Counted from the stretch's first letter, positions 16,644-25,677 are shown. The stretch: 64,000 nt of DNA from Streptomyces sp. NBC_00414 (GCF_036038375.1 NZ_CP107935.1:9796001-9860000); one strand, 5' to 3'. Notes: generated by a model not told the origin, from the letters alone. Made by a program: numbers and translations.

Positions 16644-17513
16644 GTGCAGGAGACACTGCAGACACTCGTCGGAGGCCTGAGCCTCGGAGCGGTCTACGCC
16701 CTGGTCGCGATGGGATTCTCCCTGGTCTACCGGACCATGGGCCTGGTCAACTTCGCCCACGCCGACATCGCCATGATCGGCGCCTACGCGGCCTCCACCT
16801 TCTACCTGACCTCCAAGCTGCCCTTCGCCGTCGCCATGGTCGTAGCCATCGCGGTCACCGCCGCCATCGGCCTGGTCATCGAACGGGTGCTGCGGCCCCT
16901 GGAGAACAAGGACTTCGACCTGATGCTGATCGGCACGATCGGCTTCGGCATCGTCCTCCAGGCCGTCGCCATCCTGATCTGGGGCACCACCGGGCGGGCG
17001 GTCCGCTCACCCGTCCGGTCCGCCCCGCTCGACCTGTTCGGGGTGCGCGTGCGCACGTACGACCTGCTGGTGATGGCCGTCGCGGCCCTCGCCGTGCTCG
17101 GCCTCGCCTGGTTCCTCGCGCGCACCAAGCGCGGCGCGGCCATGCAGGCCGTCGCCATGGACCACGAGGCGGCCACCGCCGTCGGCATCGACGTCGGCCG
17201 CAGCAACGCGCTGGCCTTCTCCATCGGCGCTGGCCTCGCCGCCCTGGCGGGAGGTCTCGTCGGACCGATGCTGTACGTCGACGCCTCGCTCGGCGGCGCC
17301 CTCGGCATCAAGGGCTTCGCCGCCGCGATGCTCGGCGGCTTCGGCTCCATCCCCGGCGCCGTCGTCGGCGGCCTCGCGATCGGTGTCCTGGACTCCTACG
17401 CGGCCGGCCACTTCCAGGGCTACTCGGTGCTCGTGACCTTCCTGGTCTTCACCGCCGCCATCATGATCCGCCCGATGGGCGTCTTCGGGGAGAGGACGGT
17501 GAGCCGCGCGTGA
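16644..17513 (+). CDS. livH: Branched-chain-type ABC transporter permease (LivH family)
   Basis: A 289-residue integral membrane subunit with about eight hydrophobic segments. The N-terminus ETLQTLVGGLSLGAVYALVAMGFSLVYRTMGLVNFAHADIAM is the LivH hallmark. The start is GTG 16644, seven bases after CGGGAG; the frame is open far upstream without a better start. The end overlaps the next gene by four bases (GTGA). It forms the membrane channel together with the permease half of the following fusion protein. Confidence 0.93.
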   Translation: MQETLQTLVGGLSLGAVYALVAMGFSLVYRTMGLVNFAHADIAMIGAYAASTFYLTSKLPFAVAMVVAIAVTAAIGLVIERVLRPLENKDFDLMLIGTIGFGIVLQAVAILIWGTTGRAVRSPVRSAPLDLFGVRVRTYDLLVMAVAALAVLGLAWFLARTKRGAAMQAVAMDHEAATAVGIDVGRSNALAFSIGAGLAALAGGLVGPMLYVDASLGGALGIKGFAAAMLGGFGSIPGAVVGGLAIGVLDSYAAGHFQGYSVLVTFLVFTAAIMIRPMGVFGERTVSRA

Positions 17514-19468
17514 AGACGCGTATCGCAGGGCTTTCGGCGCCTCGTGCCGGACTGTTCGCGGCCGCCGCGGTGGCCGCCTGGCTGCTGCCGTACGGCCTCG
17601 GCAGCTACTCCATCCATGTCGTCAACATCGCCCTCATCTACGCCCTGCTGGCCATCGGCATGGGCCTGGCCATGGGCATCTCCGGGCAGATCAACCTCGC
17701 CCAGGTCGCCTTCTTCGGCGTAGGCGCGTACACCCTCGCCATCCTGACCACCGAGTCCGGTCACGGCTTCTGGGCGGCGGCCGCCCTCGCGGTGCTCGCG
17801 ACCGTGGCGACGGGCCTGTTCGTCGGCATCCCCGCCCTGCGCATGCAGTCCCACTACCTGGGCATCGTCACCCTCGGCCTGGCGCTCGGCTTCATCAACT
17901 GGATCACCAACGCCTCCGTCACCGGGGGAGCCGACGGCATCTCCGGAATCCCGCTGCCCACCCTGCCCGGCATCGACCTCTCCAGCGAATACCTCTACTA
18001 CTACCTGGAGTTGGTGGTCTGCGCGCTCGGCCTCGGCTTCGGACTCTTCGTCGTCCGTACGCACCTGGGGCGACGCCTGCGCGCGATGCGCGACGACTCC
18101 CTGGCCGCGGGCGCGATGGGCGCGCAGATCCCCCTGCTGCGCATGACCGCGTTCCTGCTCGCCAGCCTGTACGGCGGCCTGGCCGGAGTGCTGTACGCGG
18201 GCCTCATCCGCTATGTCGCCCCGGAGACCTTCTCCATCGGCAACATGTTCATCCTGCTCGCCATGGTCATCATCGGCGGCCGGCGTTCCCTCGTCGGCTG
18301 TGTGGTGGGTGCGGTCGGCCTGACCCTGATCCGCGAGTGGCTCTCCGACTTCTCGACCTACGCACAGCTCGGATACGGCGTGGTGGTCGTCCTCATGGTC
18401 GTCTTCGCACCGACCGGACTCGCCGGAATCCCCTTCCGCACAAGGGAGTTCGTGAACCGGCGACGACGAAGCCGCAGTGCGGCGGAAGACCGTGCCCGGC
18501 TGCGTCCCTTCCAGCCGTACGAGGCCGTCGAGCCCCCTGCCAACGCTGCCGGGCCCCTGCTCGACATCCGGTCCGTCACCAAGGACTTCCGCGGACTGCG
18601 CGCCCTGGACGACGTCTCCCTCACGGTCGCGCCCGGCGAGATCCGCGGCATCGTGGGCCCCAACGGCTCCGGCAAGACCACCCTGTTCAACGTGATCAGC
18701 GGCTTCTACCGGGCCACTTCGGGCCAGGTGTGGTTCGCCGGCCGTGACACCACCACCGCCCGCCCCTACACGCTCTCCCTCCTCGGCGTGGCCCGCACCT
18801 TCCAGAACCTGCGCCTGTTCGGCCAGTTGACCGTCCGGGAGAACATCCTCGTCGCACTCGACCGCACCACGACACACACCATCTGGCAGTACGCGGTGTG
18901 GCAGCCCGGAGTCGTCCGCCGCGAGCGGCAACTGCGCCGCAGCGCCCAGGAACTCCTGGAACGCTTCGGGCTCGCCGACTTCGCCGAGGCCGCGCCCGGA
19001 TCCCTTCCCTACGGCATCCAGCGGCGCATCGAAATAGCCCGCGCCGTGGCGGCCCGGCCCCGGCTGCTGCTGCTCGACGAACCGGCCGCCGGGCTGAACG
19101 GCGAAGAGGTGCGGCAACTCGCCCGCATCGTGCGGTCCATCCGAGACAGCGGCACCACGGTCGTCCTCATCGAACACAACATGGGCCTGGTCATGTCGCT
19201 GTGCGAGCGCGTCACCGTGCTCTCCAGCGGCGGGGTCATCGCCGAGGGCACGCCCGCCGAGGTGGTGGCCGCTCCCGAGGTCATCGAGGCGTATCTCGGG
19301 GATTCGGAGTCGGCGGACATCCCGCGCCCGGAGCAGGCCCCGACTCAGACTCCTGCACCGTCCCATGCACCGGGTCCGGCCGAGACCCCTGCTTCGACCA
19401 AAGGACCTGCTTCGGCCGAGGCACCCCCTTCAGCCGACGCACCCGCTTCCAGGGAGGCAACCCGGTGA
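17510..19468 (+). CDS. Fused LivM permease-LivG ATPase of the ABC importer
   Basis: A 652-residue fusion. Residues about 1-310 are a LivM-type permease (ISGQINLAQVAFFGVGAYTLAIL, IGGRRSLVGCVVGAVGL). After a basic linker (RRRRSRSAAEDRARLRPF) residues about 345-600 are a LivG-type ATPase with Walker A GPNGSGKTT at 383-391, the LivG variant of the signature (PYGIQRRIEIARAVA) and Walker B RLLLLDEPAAGLN. The tail of about 55 residues is Pro/Ala/Thr-rich with repeated PASxE-like steps. Fusion of the inner-membrane and ATPase subunits is known in some actinobacterial and proteobacterial systems. It couples to livF by a four-base overlap. Confidence 0.92.
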   Translation: MKTRIAGLSAPRAGLFAAAAVAAWLLPYGLGSYSIHVVNIALIYALLAIGMGLAMGISGQINLAQVAFFGVGAYTLAILTTESGHGFWAAAALAVLATVATGLFVGIPALRMQSHYLGIVTLGLALGFINWITNASVTGGADGISGIPLPTLPGIDLSSEYLYYYLELVVCALGLGFGLFVVRTHLGRRLRAMRDDSLAAGAMGAQIPLLRMTAFLLASLYGGLAGVLYAGLIRYVAPETFSIGNMFILLAMVIIGGRRSLVGCVVGAVGLTLIREWLSDFSTYAQLGYGVVVVLMVVFAPTGLAGIPFRTREFVNRRRRSRSAAEDRARLRPFQPYEAVEPPANAAGPLLDIRSVTKDFRGLRALDDVSLTVAPGEIRGIVGPNGSGKTTLFNVISGFYRATSGQVWFAGRDTTTARPYTLSLLGVARTFQNLRLFGQLTVRENILVALDRTTTHTIWQYAVWQPGVVRRERQLRRSAQELLERFGLADFAEAAPGSLPYGIQRRIEIARAVAARPRLLLLDEPAAGLNGEEVRQLARIVRSIRDSGTTVVLIEHNMGLVMSLCERVTVLSSGGVIAEGTPAEVVAAPEVIEAYLGDSESADIPRPEQAPTQTPAPSHAPGPAETPASTKGPASAEAPPSADAPASREATR

Positions 19469-20229
19469 GGACGATCTCCTTCCGGCGGGCGGCCACGCCC
19501 GCCTTCGATCCCGGCACCCCGGCCACCCTCGCCGTCGACGACCTGTCCGTCCACTACGGCGGTGTCCGGGCGGTCAGTTCGATCAGTTTCAGCGTGGAGC
19601 CCGGTGCGTCGGTGGGCATCATCGGCGCCAACGGCGCGGGCAAGACCTCCACCCTCAAGGCCCTGATGGGTCTGGTCCCGCGGGGCGGCGGACGCATCAC
19701 GCTGGGGGAGCGCGACCTGACCCGGGTCAGGGCCCGAGACATGGTGCGGCACGGCATCGGCTACGTACCGGAGGGCCGGCACGTGTTCCCCGGCCTGAGC
19801 GTGGAGAAGAACCTGCTGCTCGGCGCGTACGCCCGCCGCTGGGACGACGGGACCCGGGCCACGCTGGCCGAGGTGCACGAACTCTTCCCGGTGCTGGGCG
19901 AGATGGGCGGGCGACTGGCCGGCGCGCTCTCCGGCGGACAGCAGCAGATGCTGTCCATCGGCCGTGCCCTGATGGCCGGACCGCGCATTCTCCTCCTCGA
20001 CGAACCGTCCATGGGGCTCTCGCCCAAGCTCGTCGGCGAGATCCTCAACGCGCTGAAGAGACTGCGGGAGGAGGGGCTGAGCCTGCTGCTCGTCGAGCAG
20101 AACGCCAAACTCACCTTCGGCGCGACGAGCCACTGCCTGGTCATGGAGAACGGCAGCGTCGCCATGACCGGAACCTCCGAGGAACTCAGCCGGGACACCC
20201 GGGTCCGCCGGATCTACCTCGGGCTGTGA
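19465..20229 (+). CDS. livF: Branched-chain-type ABC transporter ATPase (LivF family)
   Basis: A 254-residue ATPase, the partner of the LivG half upstream. Walker A GANGAGKTS begins near residue 54, the signature ALSGGQQQML is near 152, and Walker B ILLLDEPSMGLSPKLV near 174. The GYVPEGRHVFPGLSVEKNLLLGAY block is typical of LivF. The start is GTG 19465, with AGGGAGG seven bases upstream. It is the last gene of the operon that starts with the aldehyde dehydrogenase. Confidence 0.93.
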   Translation: MRTISFRRAATPAFDPGTPATLAVDDLSVHYGGVRAVSSISFSVEPGASVGIIGANGAGKTSTLKALMGLVPRGGGRITLGERDLTRVRARDMVRHGIGYVPEGRHVFPGLSVEKNLLLGAYARRWDDGTRATLAEVHELFPVLGEMGGRLAGALSGGQQQMLSIGRALMAGPRILLLDEPSMGLSPKLVGEILNALKRLREEGLSLLLVEQNAKLTFGATSHCLVMENGSVAMTGTSEELSRDTRVRRIYLGL

Positions 20230-20263
20230 ACGGCGGTGGATGCCGTCGGCACCACGGGTGGCG

Positions 20264-21124
20264 TCACTCGGTGCCGGCGGCGAACCGGTCGGTGCCCAGC
20301 ACGGTGAGCAGGGCGAGCTTCTCGTGGCTCTCCGTACCCGGCGTGGCGGTGAATATGAGCAGCGACTGGCCCTGGTCCGGCTCCAGCAGGAGCTGGCAGT
20401 AGAGGTCCAGCTCTCCGACCTGGGGGTGGACGAACCGTTTGGTGTCGCTCCACCGCAGGCCCACCTCGTGGCGCTCCCACAACCGGGCGAACTCGTCGCT
20501 GGCGCTCAGCAGGATGTCCGCCAGGTCCGCCGCGGGGGAGCCGGGCCCGTCCCGGGTGACGGTCGCGCGCAGCAGCGCGACATTGGTCCGGCTGTTCTTG
20601 CCGTACTCCTCGGGGTGGTAGCGCTCACGGGCGACCGGATCGGTGAACCACCGGTACGTCGCGCTGCGGTCGTTGCCCGTGTACTGGGTCTGGTGGCCGA
20701 GCAGTGCCACCGCGGACGGTGTCTGCAGCAAGGTCTCGCCCAGCGGGCCCATGACCTGGGCGGTGGTGCCGGCCAAGCCGTCCATGACCCGCATCAGCCC
20801 GGGGCTCACATGATGGACGCGCGCGTCACGGCGGGCGGTGCGGTAGCCGGCGAGCAGGAACAGGTGATCACGTTCGTCCGGGGTCAGCCGCAGGCCGCGG
20901 GCGATGGCCGCGATCATCTGCTCCGACGGCTGCGGTCCGTCGCCGCGCTCCAGCCGGGCGAAGTAGTCGGCGGACATGGTGCACAGCTCCGCCACCTCCT
21001 CGCGGCGCAGGCCAGGGGCGCGCCGGCGTTGCCCGCGGCGCAGCCCGACGTCCTCGGGCTGCAGCGCCGTACGCCGGGTGCGCAGGAAGGCGCCCAGGGA
21101 CGATCGGTCGAACGTTTGGTCCAT
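20264..21124 (-). CDS. XRE family regulator with MmyB-like ligand-binding domain
   Basis: A 286-residue regulator. Residues about 5-85 form a helix-turn-helix (LGAFLRTRRTALQP, GLRREEVAELCTMSADYFARLERG). The C-terminal domain (about 100-280) has the MmyB-like pattern with RWFTDPVARERYHPEE and DELDLYCQLLLEPDQG-like elements, thought to bind a fatty acid or similar ligand. The start is ATG 21124, eight bases after AAGGA, chosen over upstream Met codons. It is divergent from the SDR gene, an arrangement common in streptomycetes where the regulator represses the neighbouring reductase. Confidence 0.88.
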   Translation of the reverse strand: MDQTFDRSSLGAFLRTRRTALQPEDVGLRRGQRRRAPGLRREEVAELCTMSADYFARLERGDGPQPSEQMIAAIARGLRLTPDERDHLFLLAGYRTARRDARVHHVSPGLMRVMDGLAGTTAQVMGPLGETLLQTPSAVALLGHQTQYTGNDRSATYRWFTDPVARERYHPEEYGKNSRTNVALLRATVTRDGPGSPAADLADILLSASDEFARLWERHEVGLRWSDTKRFVHPQVGELDLYCQLLLEPDQGQSLLIFTATPGTESHEKLALLTVLGTDRFAAGTE

Positions 21125-21298
21125 GGTCCCCATCCTTGGCCATCCGTCGGGGCTTATCCACGACCTCCCATTCAGTGGTTGAGCGTGTCCTTCCACGCCC
21201 CGGGAGCGGCGAGTTCACTGGCGTTGTGATCACCGGTCAGCGGTCGCCCATCACCGGTCGCCACGAACCCCGAACCCCGAGCCCCGGAGCCAGGAATC

Positions 21299-22165
21299 AT
21301 GCACACGAACAGTTGGACGGCGGACGAGCTCCCGAACCTCACCGGCCGTACGGTCGTCATCACCGGCGCAGGCCGTGGCCTCGGCCTGATCGCGGCACGC
21401 GAACTCGCTCAGGCCGGTGCCCGCGTCGTGCCGGCGGTACGCGACACGGACAAGGCCCGCCGTGCCGTCGCCGATCTGCCCGGCACCTTCGACATCCGGC
21501 CGCTCGACGTGTCGGACCTGACCTCGGTACGCGCCTTCGCCGACTCCTGGTCCGGCGACATCGATATCCTGATCAACAACGCCGGTGTGATGGACATCCC
21601 CGCCGCCCGGACCGCCGACGGCCTCGACCTGCAGACCGCCACCAACTACACCGGCCCCTTCCTGCTGACCACCCTGCTGCTCCGGCACATCACCGACCGG
21701 GTGGTGCACGTCACCAGCGAACTGCACAAGCAGGGCAGGATCGACCTGGACGACCTCGACTGGCGGACGCGCAAGCACAACGGGATGCAGGCCTACCAGG
21801 CGTCGAAGCTCGCAGTCGTCCTGTTCTCGCTGGAACTCCAGCGTCGTCTGACGGCCACCGGCAGCCCCGTGCGGTCCGTGCTCGCCAGCCCCGGCATCGC
21901 CCGTACCTCCCTGGCGGCCCAGTCCAGGTCGAACGTCATCAACCGGTTCACGTTCCTCACCAACGCTCCCGAGCGCGGAGCACTGTCGCTGCTCTACGCC
22001 GCGACCCAGGACGTACCCGGCAACGCCTACGTGGGACCCGACGGCGTGGGCGGCTTCCGGGGCTCCCCGGCCCTGCGCAAGCCGGGCAGGGCCGGCCTCG
22101 ACCCGGCCCTGGCCGGCCGGCTGTGGGACGCCACCGCCGACCTCGTAGGGGCGGGCGCCCGATGA
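21299..22165 (+). CDS. Short-chain dehydrogenase/reductase (retinol-dehydrogenase-like)
   Basis: A 288-residue NAD(P)-dependent oxidoreductase. The cofactor motif is TGAGRGLG (TGxxxGxG) near residue 22, NNAGVM follows near 97, the catalytic Ser is in HVTSELHK and the Tyr-Lys pair is in YQASK. The family reduces carbonyls or oxidises alcohols; the substrate is unknown. It is divergent from the XRE regulator. Its end overlaps a possible ATG of the aldo/keto reductase gene, and the two are surely cotranscribed. Confidence 0.9.
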   Translation: MHTNSWTADELPNLTGRTVVITGAGRGLGLIAARELAQAGARVVPAVRDTDKARRAVADLPGTFDIRPLDVSDLTSVRAFADSWSGDIDILINNAGVMDIPAARTADGLDLQTATNYTGPFLLTTLLLRHITDRVVHVTSELHKQGRIDLDDLDWRTRKHNGMQAYQASKLAVVLFSLELQRRLTATGSPVRSVLASPGIARTSLAAQSRSNVINRFTFLTNAPERGALSLLYAATQDVPGNAYVGPDGVGGFRGSPALRKPGRAGLDPALAGRLWDATADLVGAGAR

Positions 22166-22209
22166 ACCACGCCGCGTCAGGTGACGACCCACAACCACAA
22201 GGTGGAGAC

Positions 22210-23208
22210 ATGACTCTGCAGACTCACAACATCGGCGGGCTCGGCCTGGTCGCCTCCGTCGAGGGCCTCGGCACCATGGGCATGACCGCGATGTACGGCA
22301 CCCCCGACGAGGCGGAGGCGATCAGAACAGTTCACCGCGCGGTCGAGCTGGGCGTCACCATGTACGACACCGCGGACATGTACGGACCCTTCAGCGGCGA
22401 GGAACTGCTGGGACGGGCGCTGAAGGGCCGCCGCGACGAACTGATCGTGGCGACGAAGGGCGGTGGCGTCACTCTCGACGAGACCGGCAAGTTCGTCGGC
22501 GGCCCCAACGGCGGCCCCGACTACCTGCGGGCCTGCGTGGAAGGCTCGCTGCGCCGGCTGGGCACCGATCACATCGACCTGTTCTACCTGCACCGCGTCG
22601 ACCCGGGTGTGCCCGTCGAGGAGTCGTTCGGCGCCCTCGCCGAACTGGTGACGGAGGGAAAACTCCGGTACCTCGGTATCAGCGAGGCGTCCCCGGCCGG
22701 CATCCGGGCGGCACACGCGACCGCGCCGCTGTCGGCGGTGCAGACCGAGTACTCGCTGTTCAGCCGCACCGTCGAGGTCAACGGCGTGCTCGACACGGTC
22801 CGCGAACTGGGCATCGGATTCGTCGCGTACGCGCCGCTCGGCCGCGGTTTCCTCACCGGGGCCGTGCGATCGGTGCACGACCTGCCGGCCCACGACTTCC
22901 GGCGCACCGCACCGCGCTTCGCCGACTCGAACCTGGAACGGAACCTGTCGCTCCTCGACCGGATCGTCGGCGCGGCGGACGACCTCGGTGTGACGACCGG
23001 TCGGCTGGCCCTCGCCTGGGTCCTCGCCCAGGACGGAGTCACGGCCCTACCCGGAACGAAGCGGCGCACCTGGCTCGAAGAGAACGTGGCCGCAGCCGCC
23101 ATCGAGCTGGACCCCGCGACCGTCGCCGGGCTGAGCGCCGCGATTCCTGTCGGTGCGGCGGCCGGCGACCGCTACGCGCCGATGGGCATGGCCTCCGTCC
23201 AGGAGTGA
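22210..23208 (+). CDS. Aldo/keto reductase
   Basis: A 332-residue TIM-barrel NADPH-dependent reductase. The catalytic tetrad is visible: Asp and Tyr in MYDTADMYGP, Lys in VATKGG, and His in FYLHRVDP. The NADPH-binding region is near ALPGTKRRTWLEEN. I chose ATG 22210 with AAGG seven bases upstream and conserved sequence beginning there; ATG 22162, overlapping the SDR stop, would add 16 residues. With the SDR it probably forms a two-step carbonyl-reducing or detoxifying unit under the XRE regulator. Confidence 0.92.
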   Translation: MTLQTHNIGGLGLVASVEGLGTMGMTAMYGTPDEAEAIRTVHRAVELGVTMYDTADMYGPFSGEELLGRALKGRRDELIVATKGGGVTLDETGKFVGGPNGGPDYLRACVEGSLRRLGTDHIDLFYLHRVDPGVPVEESFGALAELVTEGKLRYLGISEASPAGIRAAHATAPLSAVQTEYSLFSRTVEVNGVLDTVRELGIGFVAYAPLGRGFLTGAVRSVHDLPAHDFRRTAPRFADSNLERNLSLLDRIVGAADDLGVTTGRLALAWVLAQDGVTALPGTKRRTWLEENVAAAAIELDPATVAGLSAAIPVGAAAGDRYAPMGMASVQE

Positions 23209-23237
23209 CCCCGGTACCCCGGGGGCCGGTGTCGGGC

Positions 23238-23597
23238 TCAGGCGGTGGTGGCCCGCCACGCCGCTTCGGCGGCCTTGACCGTCGGGTGGACCGCGAAGAC
23301 CTGGTCCAGGCCGACCATGCGGAAGATCCGGCTGACGAGTTCGGGGACGGCGGCCAGGGCGATGCCCGCACCGGCCGCCAGCGCGTGATTGCGGGCGGCG
23401 ATCAACACGGTGATACCGCTGGAGTCGCAGAAGGTGAGGCCGCCGAGGTCGAGGACGAGCTGCTGGCCCGGATGCAGATGGAGTCCGGGCAGTGCCGCGC
23501 GTACCTCGGGGGCGCTGTGGTGGTCCAGGTCCCCGGCGAGCTCGATGACCGCTCCGGCGGGAGCGGTGCGGGTGCGGAGGGTCAGGCGCTCAGTCAC
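23238..23597 (-). CDS. STAS-domain anti-sigma factor antagonist (RsbV-like)
   Basis: A 119-residue STAS protein. The core GLTFCDSSGITVLIAARN holds the phosphorylatable serine, with Ser59 at the expected place after Asp58. In partner-switching systems the unphosphorylated form binds an anti-sigma kinase and frees a sigma factor. The GTG start overlaps the stop of the PP2C gene by four bases, so this protein is the likely substrate of that phosphatase. No anti-sigma kinase gene lies in the window. Confidence 0.9.
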   Translation of the reverse strand: MTERLTLRTRTAPAGAVIELAGDLDHHSAPEVRAALPGLHLHPGQQLVLDLGGLTFCDSSGITVLIAARNHALAAGAGIALAAVPELVSRIFRMVGLDQVFAVHPTVKAAEAAWRATTA

Positions 23598-24868
23598 TGG
23601 TGCTCATCACTGGGGGGTCGGGGCACATGGATGGCCAGGACGGCGGTGTCGTCGTCCACGCCGCTGCCGAAGGTGTCGAGCAGATCGCGGATCGCGTCGA
23701 CGATGTCCGACGCGGTGGTGGGCGCGCGGGTACGGGCGAAATCGAGAAGGGCATCGTCGCCGTAGCGGTTCTCGCTGTCGACACCGGCGTTGACATGGGC
23801 CTCGGTGAGCCCGTCGGTGTGCAGCAGCAGGGTGTCGCCGGGGGCCAGCCGGACGGCGGTGGTGGCGATGTGGGCGTCGGCCAGGACGCCGATGAGCTGT
23901 CCGCCCGGGGTGGGCAGATAGTCGGTGGTGCCGTCGGCACGCATCAGCAGGGCGGGTGGATGCCCCCCGCTGGCCAGCGTGACGTGGAAGCCGCCCTGTT
24001 CGTGGTCGGGGGTCAGCAGGCCGAAGAGGACGGTGCAGAAGCGGGGGTCGGCGCCGTTGTACTCGTGGTTGAGGACCGTGTTGAGGTTGCGGAGGACGGC
24101 GACGGGATCGGGGTTGTACACGGCGGCGGCACGCAGGGTGTAGCGGGTCAGTGAGGTGACGGCCGCCGCCGCGGCACCTTTGCCGCACACATCGCCCAGG
24201 AACAGGCCCCAGGTGCCCTCGGCCAGCGGGAACAGGTCGTAGAAGTCGCCGCCGACCTCGTCGGCCGAGGCGATGTGGTAGTACGCCGAGACGTCGAGGC
24301 CGGGCACGTTGGCCAGCGTCGGCGGCAGCAGCGTCTTCTGCAGGGTGGTGGCCAGGCGCTGGAGGCGTTCGCGTTCCAGGTCGGCCTCCTTGCGGGCGCG
24401 CAGCAGCTCGGTCTCGTAGGCGCGGCGGTCGCGGGCGTCGAAGAGAGTGGTGCGGATCAGCAGGGGCTGACCGTCACTGCCCGTTCGCACCGTCGAGGTG
24501 ACCAGGACCGGCAGACGGGAGCCGTCCGCGGCCTTGAGCTCCAGGGCGATGCCGCTGACCTCGCCCTGCATCCTCAGCAGCGGGGCGAAGTGGGTCTCGT
24601 GGTAGAGCCGTCCGCCGACGGTCAGCAGGTCGGAGAAGTACCTGCCGCCCAGCAGGTCGTCGCGCTCGTAGCCGAGCCAGTTCAACAGGGTGGTGTTGAC
24701 CTTCGCGATCCGGCCGTCCAGAAGGGTGGACAGATAGCCGCAGGGCGCGTGCTCGTAGAGATCCTCGGCGCTGTCCTCCAGCAGTGCGGAGAACTGCGCC
24801 CGGTCGTCCGCCGACCGGCCGTTTCTCGTCTTCCCGCCGCCTTCTTCCTTGTCGCCGGACGGGGACAT
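23594..24868 (-). CDS. rsbP: PAS-PP2C (SpoIIE-type) phosphatase, RsbP-like
   Basis: A 424-residue cytoplasmic serine phosphatase. A PAS sensor spans about residues 35-145 (EHAPCGYLSTLLDGRIAKVN, NWLGYERDDLLG). A coiled coil follows at about 150-180 (YETELLRARKEADLERERLQ), and the PP2C domain runs from about 185 to 418 with metal-site motifs VGGDFYDL (Asp208), GDVCGKG (Asp226), HTDGLTEA and DDDTAVLAI. This matches B. subtilis RsbP in layout. ATG 24868 shares a base with the RsbQ stop (TGATG), so translation is coupled. It would dephosphorylate the STAS protein encoded next. Confidence 0.9.
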   Translation of the reverse strand: MSPSGDKEEGGGKTRNGRSADDRAQFSALLEDSAEDLYEHAPCGYLSTLLDGRIAKVNTTLLNWLGYERDDLLGGRYFSDLLTVGGRLYHETHFAPLLRMQGEVSGIALELKAADGSRLPVLVTSTVRTGSDGQPLLIRTTLFDARDRRAYETELLRARKEADLERERLQRLATTLQKTLLPPTLANVPGLDVSAYYHIASADEVGGDFYDLFPLAEGTWGLFLGDVCGKGAAAAAVTSLTRYTLRAAAVYNPDPVAVLRNLNTVLNHEYNGADPRFCTVLFGLLTPDHEQGGFHVTLASGGHPPALLMRADGTTDYLPTPGGQLIGVLADAHIATTAVRLAPGDTLLLHTDGLTEAHVNAGVDSENRYGDDALLDFARTRAPTTASDIVDAIRDLLDTFGSGVDDDTAVLAIHVPRPPSDEHQ

Positions 24869-25677
24869 CAGGCGAGTGCGTCCGCGAACGAGATGATCGC
24901 CGCCGCGGTCTCCTCCGGGGCGGCGAGCTGCGGGCAGTGACCGGTGGCATTGAGCGTGACCAGGCGGCTGCCCGGAATCTGGGCGTGCACGAACTCGCCC
25001 ACCTCCCGGGGAGCGATCGCGTCGCTGGAGCACTGGGCCACCAGGGTGGGCACCTTGACCAGGGGGAGGTCCTTGCGGTTGTCGGACAGAAACGTCACGC
25101 GGGCGAAGACCCGGGCGATGTCCGGATCGGTGCGGCAGAAGCTGTTGGTCAGCTCCTCGCCCAGTTCCGGCCGCTCGGGATTGCCCATGATGACCGGTGC
25201 CATGGCACCCGACCAGCCCAGATAGTTCGCGTCCAGCGAACCCAGGAGCTCATCGATGTCATCGGCGTCGAACCCGCCCCGGTAGCCGGTCTCGGGGTCG
25301 TCGATGAAACGCGGCGAGGGCGCCAGCAGCACCAGTCCGGCGAACGCCTCGGGCTCCCGGACGGCGGCCACCACGCCCATCATGGCGCTCACGGAATGCC
25401 CCACGAACGTCACGGGGCCGAGCGCCAGCTCCCGGCACAGCTCCAGCACGTCCTCGACATAGCCCTCCAGCGTCGAGTACCGCTCCCGGCTCCACGCCGA
25501 CAGATCCGAGTTTCCCGCGCCCACATGATCGAAGAGCACGACGGTGAAGTCGCGCTCCAGCGCCGGGAGCACCAGACGCCACATGTTCTGGTCGCACCCG
25601 AACCCGTGCGCCAGCATCAGCACGGGCCCACCGGGCCGCCCGGACACCGTCACATGGTTCCTATGCCGCACATCCAT
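24868..25677 (-). CDS. rsbQ: Alpha/beta hydrolase, RsbQ-like activator of RsbP
   Basis: A 269-residue alpha/beta hydrolase, the same length as B. subtilis RsbQ. The triad positions are Ser95 (GHSVSAMMG), Asp219 (CSSDAIAP) and His247 (ATGHCPQLAAPEET), nearly the same numbers as the known RsbQ triad. Long stretches around GNPERPELGEELTNSFCRTDP also resemble RsbQ. RsbQ-type hydrolases are needed for RsbP activity during energy stress and are relatives of plant D14/KAI2 butenolide receptors. ATG 25677 has GAGGA eight bases upstream. It is the first gene of the three-gene operon. Confidence 0.9.
   Translation of the reverse strand: MDVRHRNHVTVSGRPGGPVLMLAHGFGCDQNMWRLVLPALERDFTVVLFDHVGAGNSDLSAWSRERYSTLEGYVEDVLELCRELALGPVTFVGHSVSAMMGVVAAVREPEAFAGLVLLAPSPRFIDDPETGYRGGFDADDIDELLGSLDANYLGWSGAMAPVIMGNPERPELGEELTNSFCRTDPDIARVFARVTFLSDNRKDLPLVKVPTLVAQCSSDAIAPREVGEFVHAQIPGSRLVTLNATGHCPQLAAPEETAAAIISFADALA

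Noticed and set aside
19313..19465. Possible frameshift separating a small protein at the end of the LivM-LivG fusion
   Set aside because: The Pro/Ala-rich sequence continues in frame to a stop that overlaps livF, and low-complexity tails are common here.
23209..23237. Terminator hairpin with CCCCGG/CCGGGG
   Set aside because: The stem is only six bases with a four-base loop in GC-rich sequence and is likely by chance.
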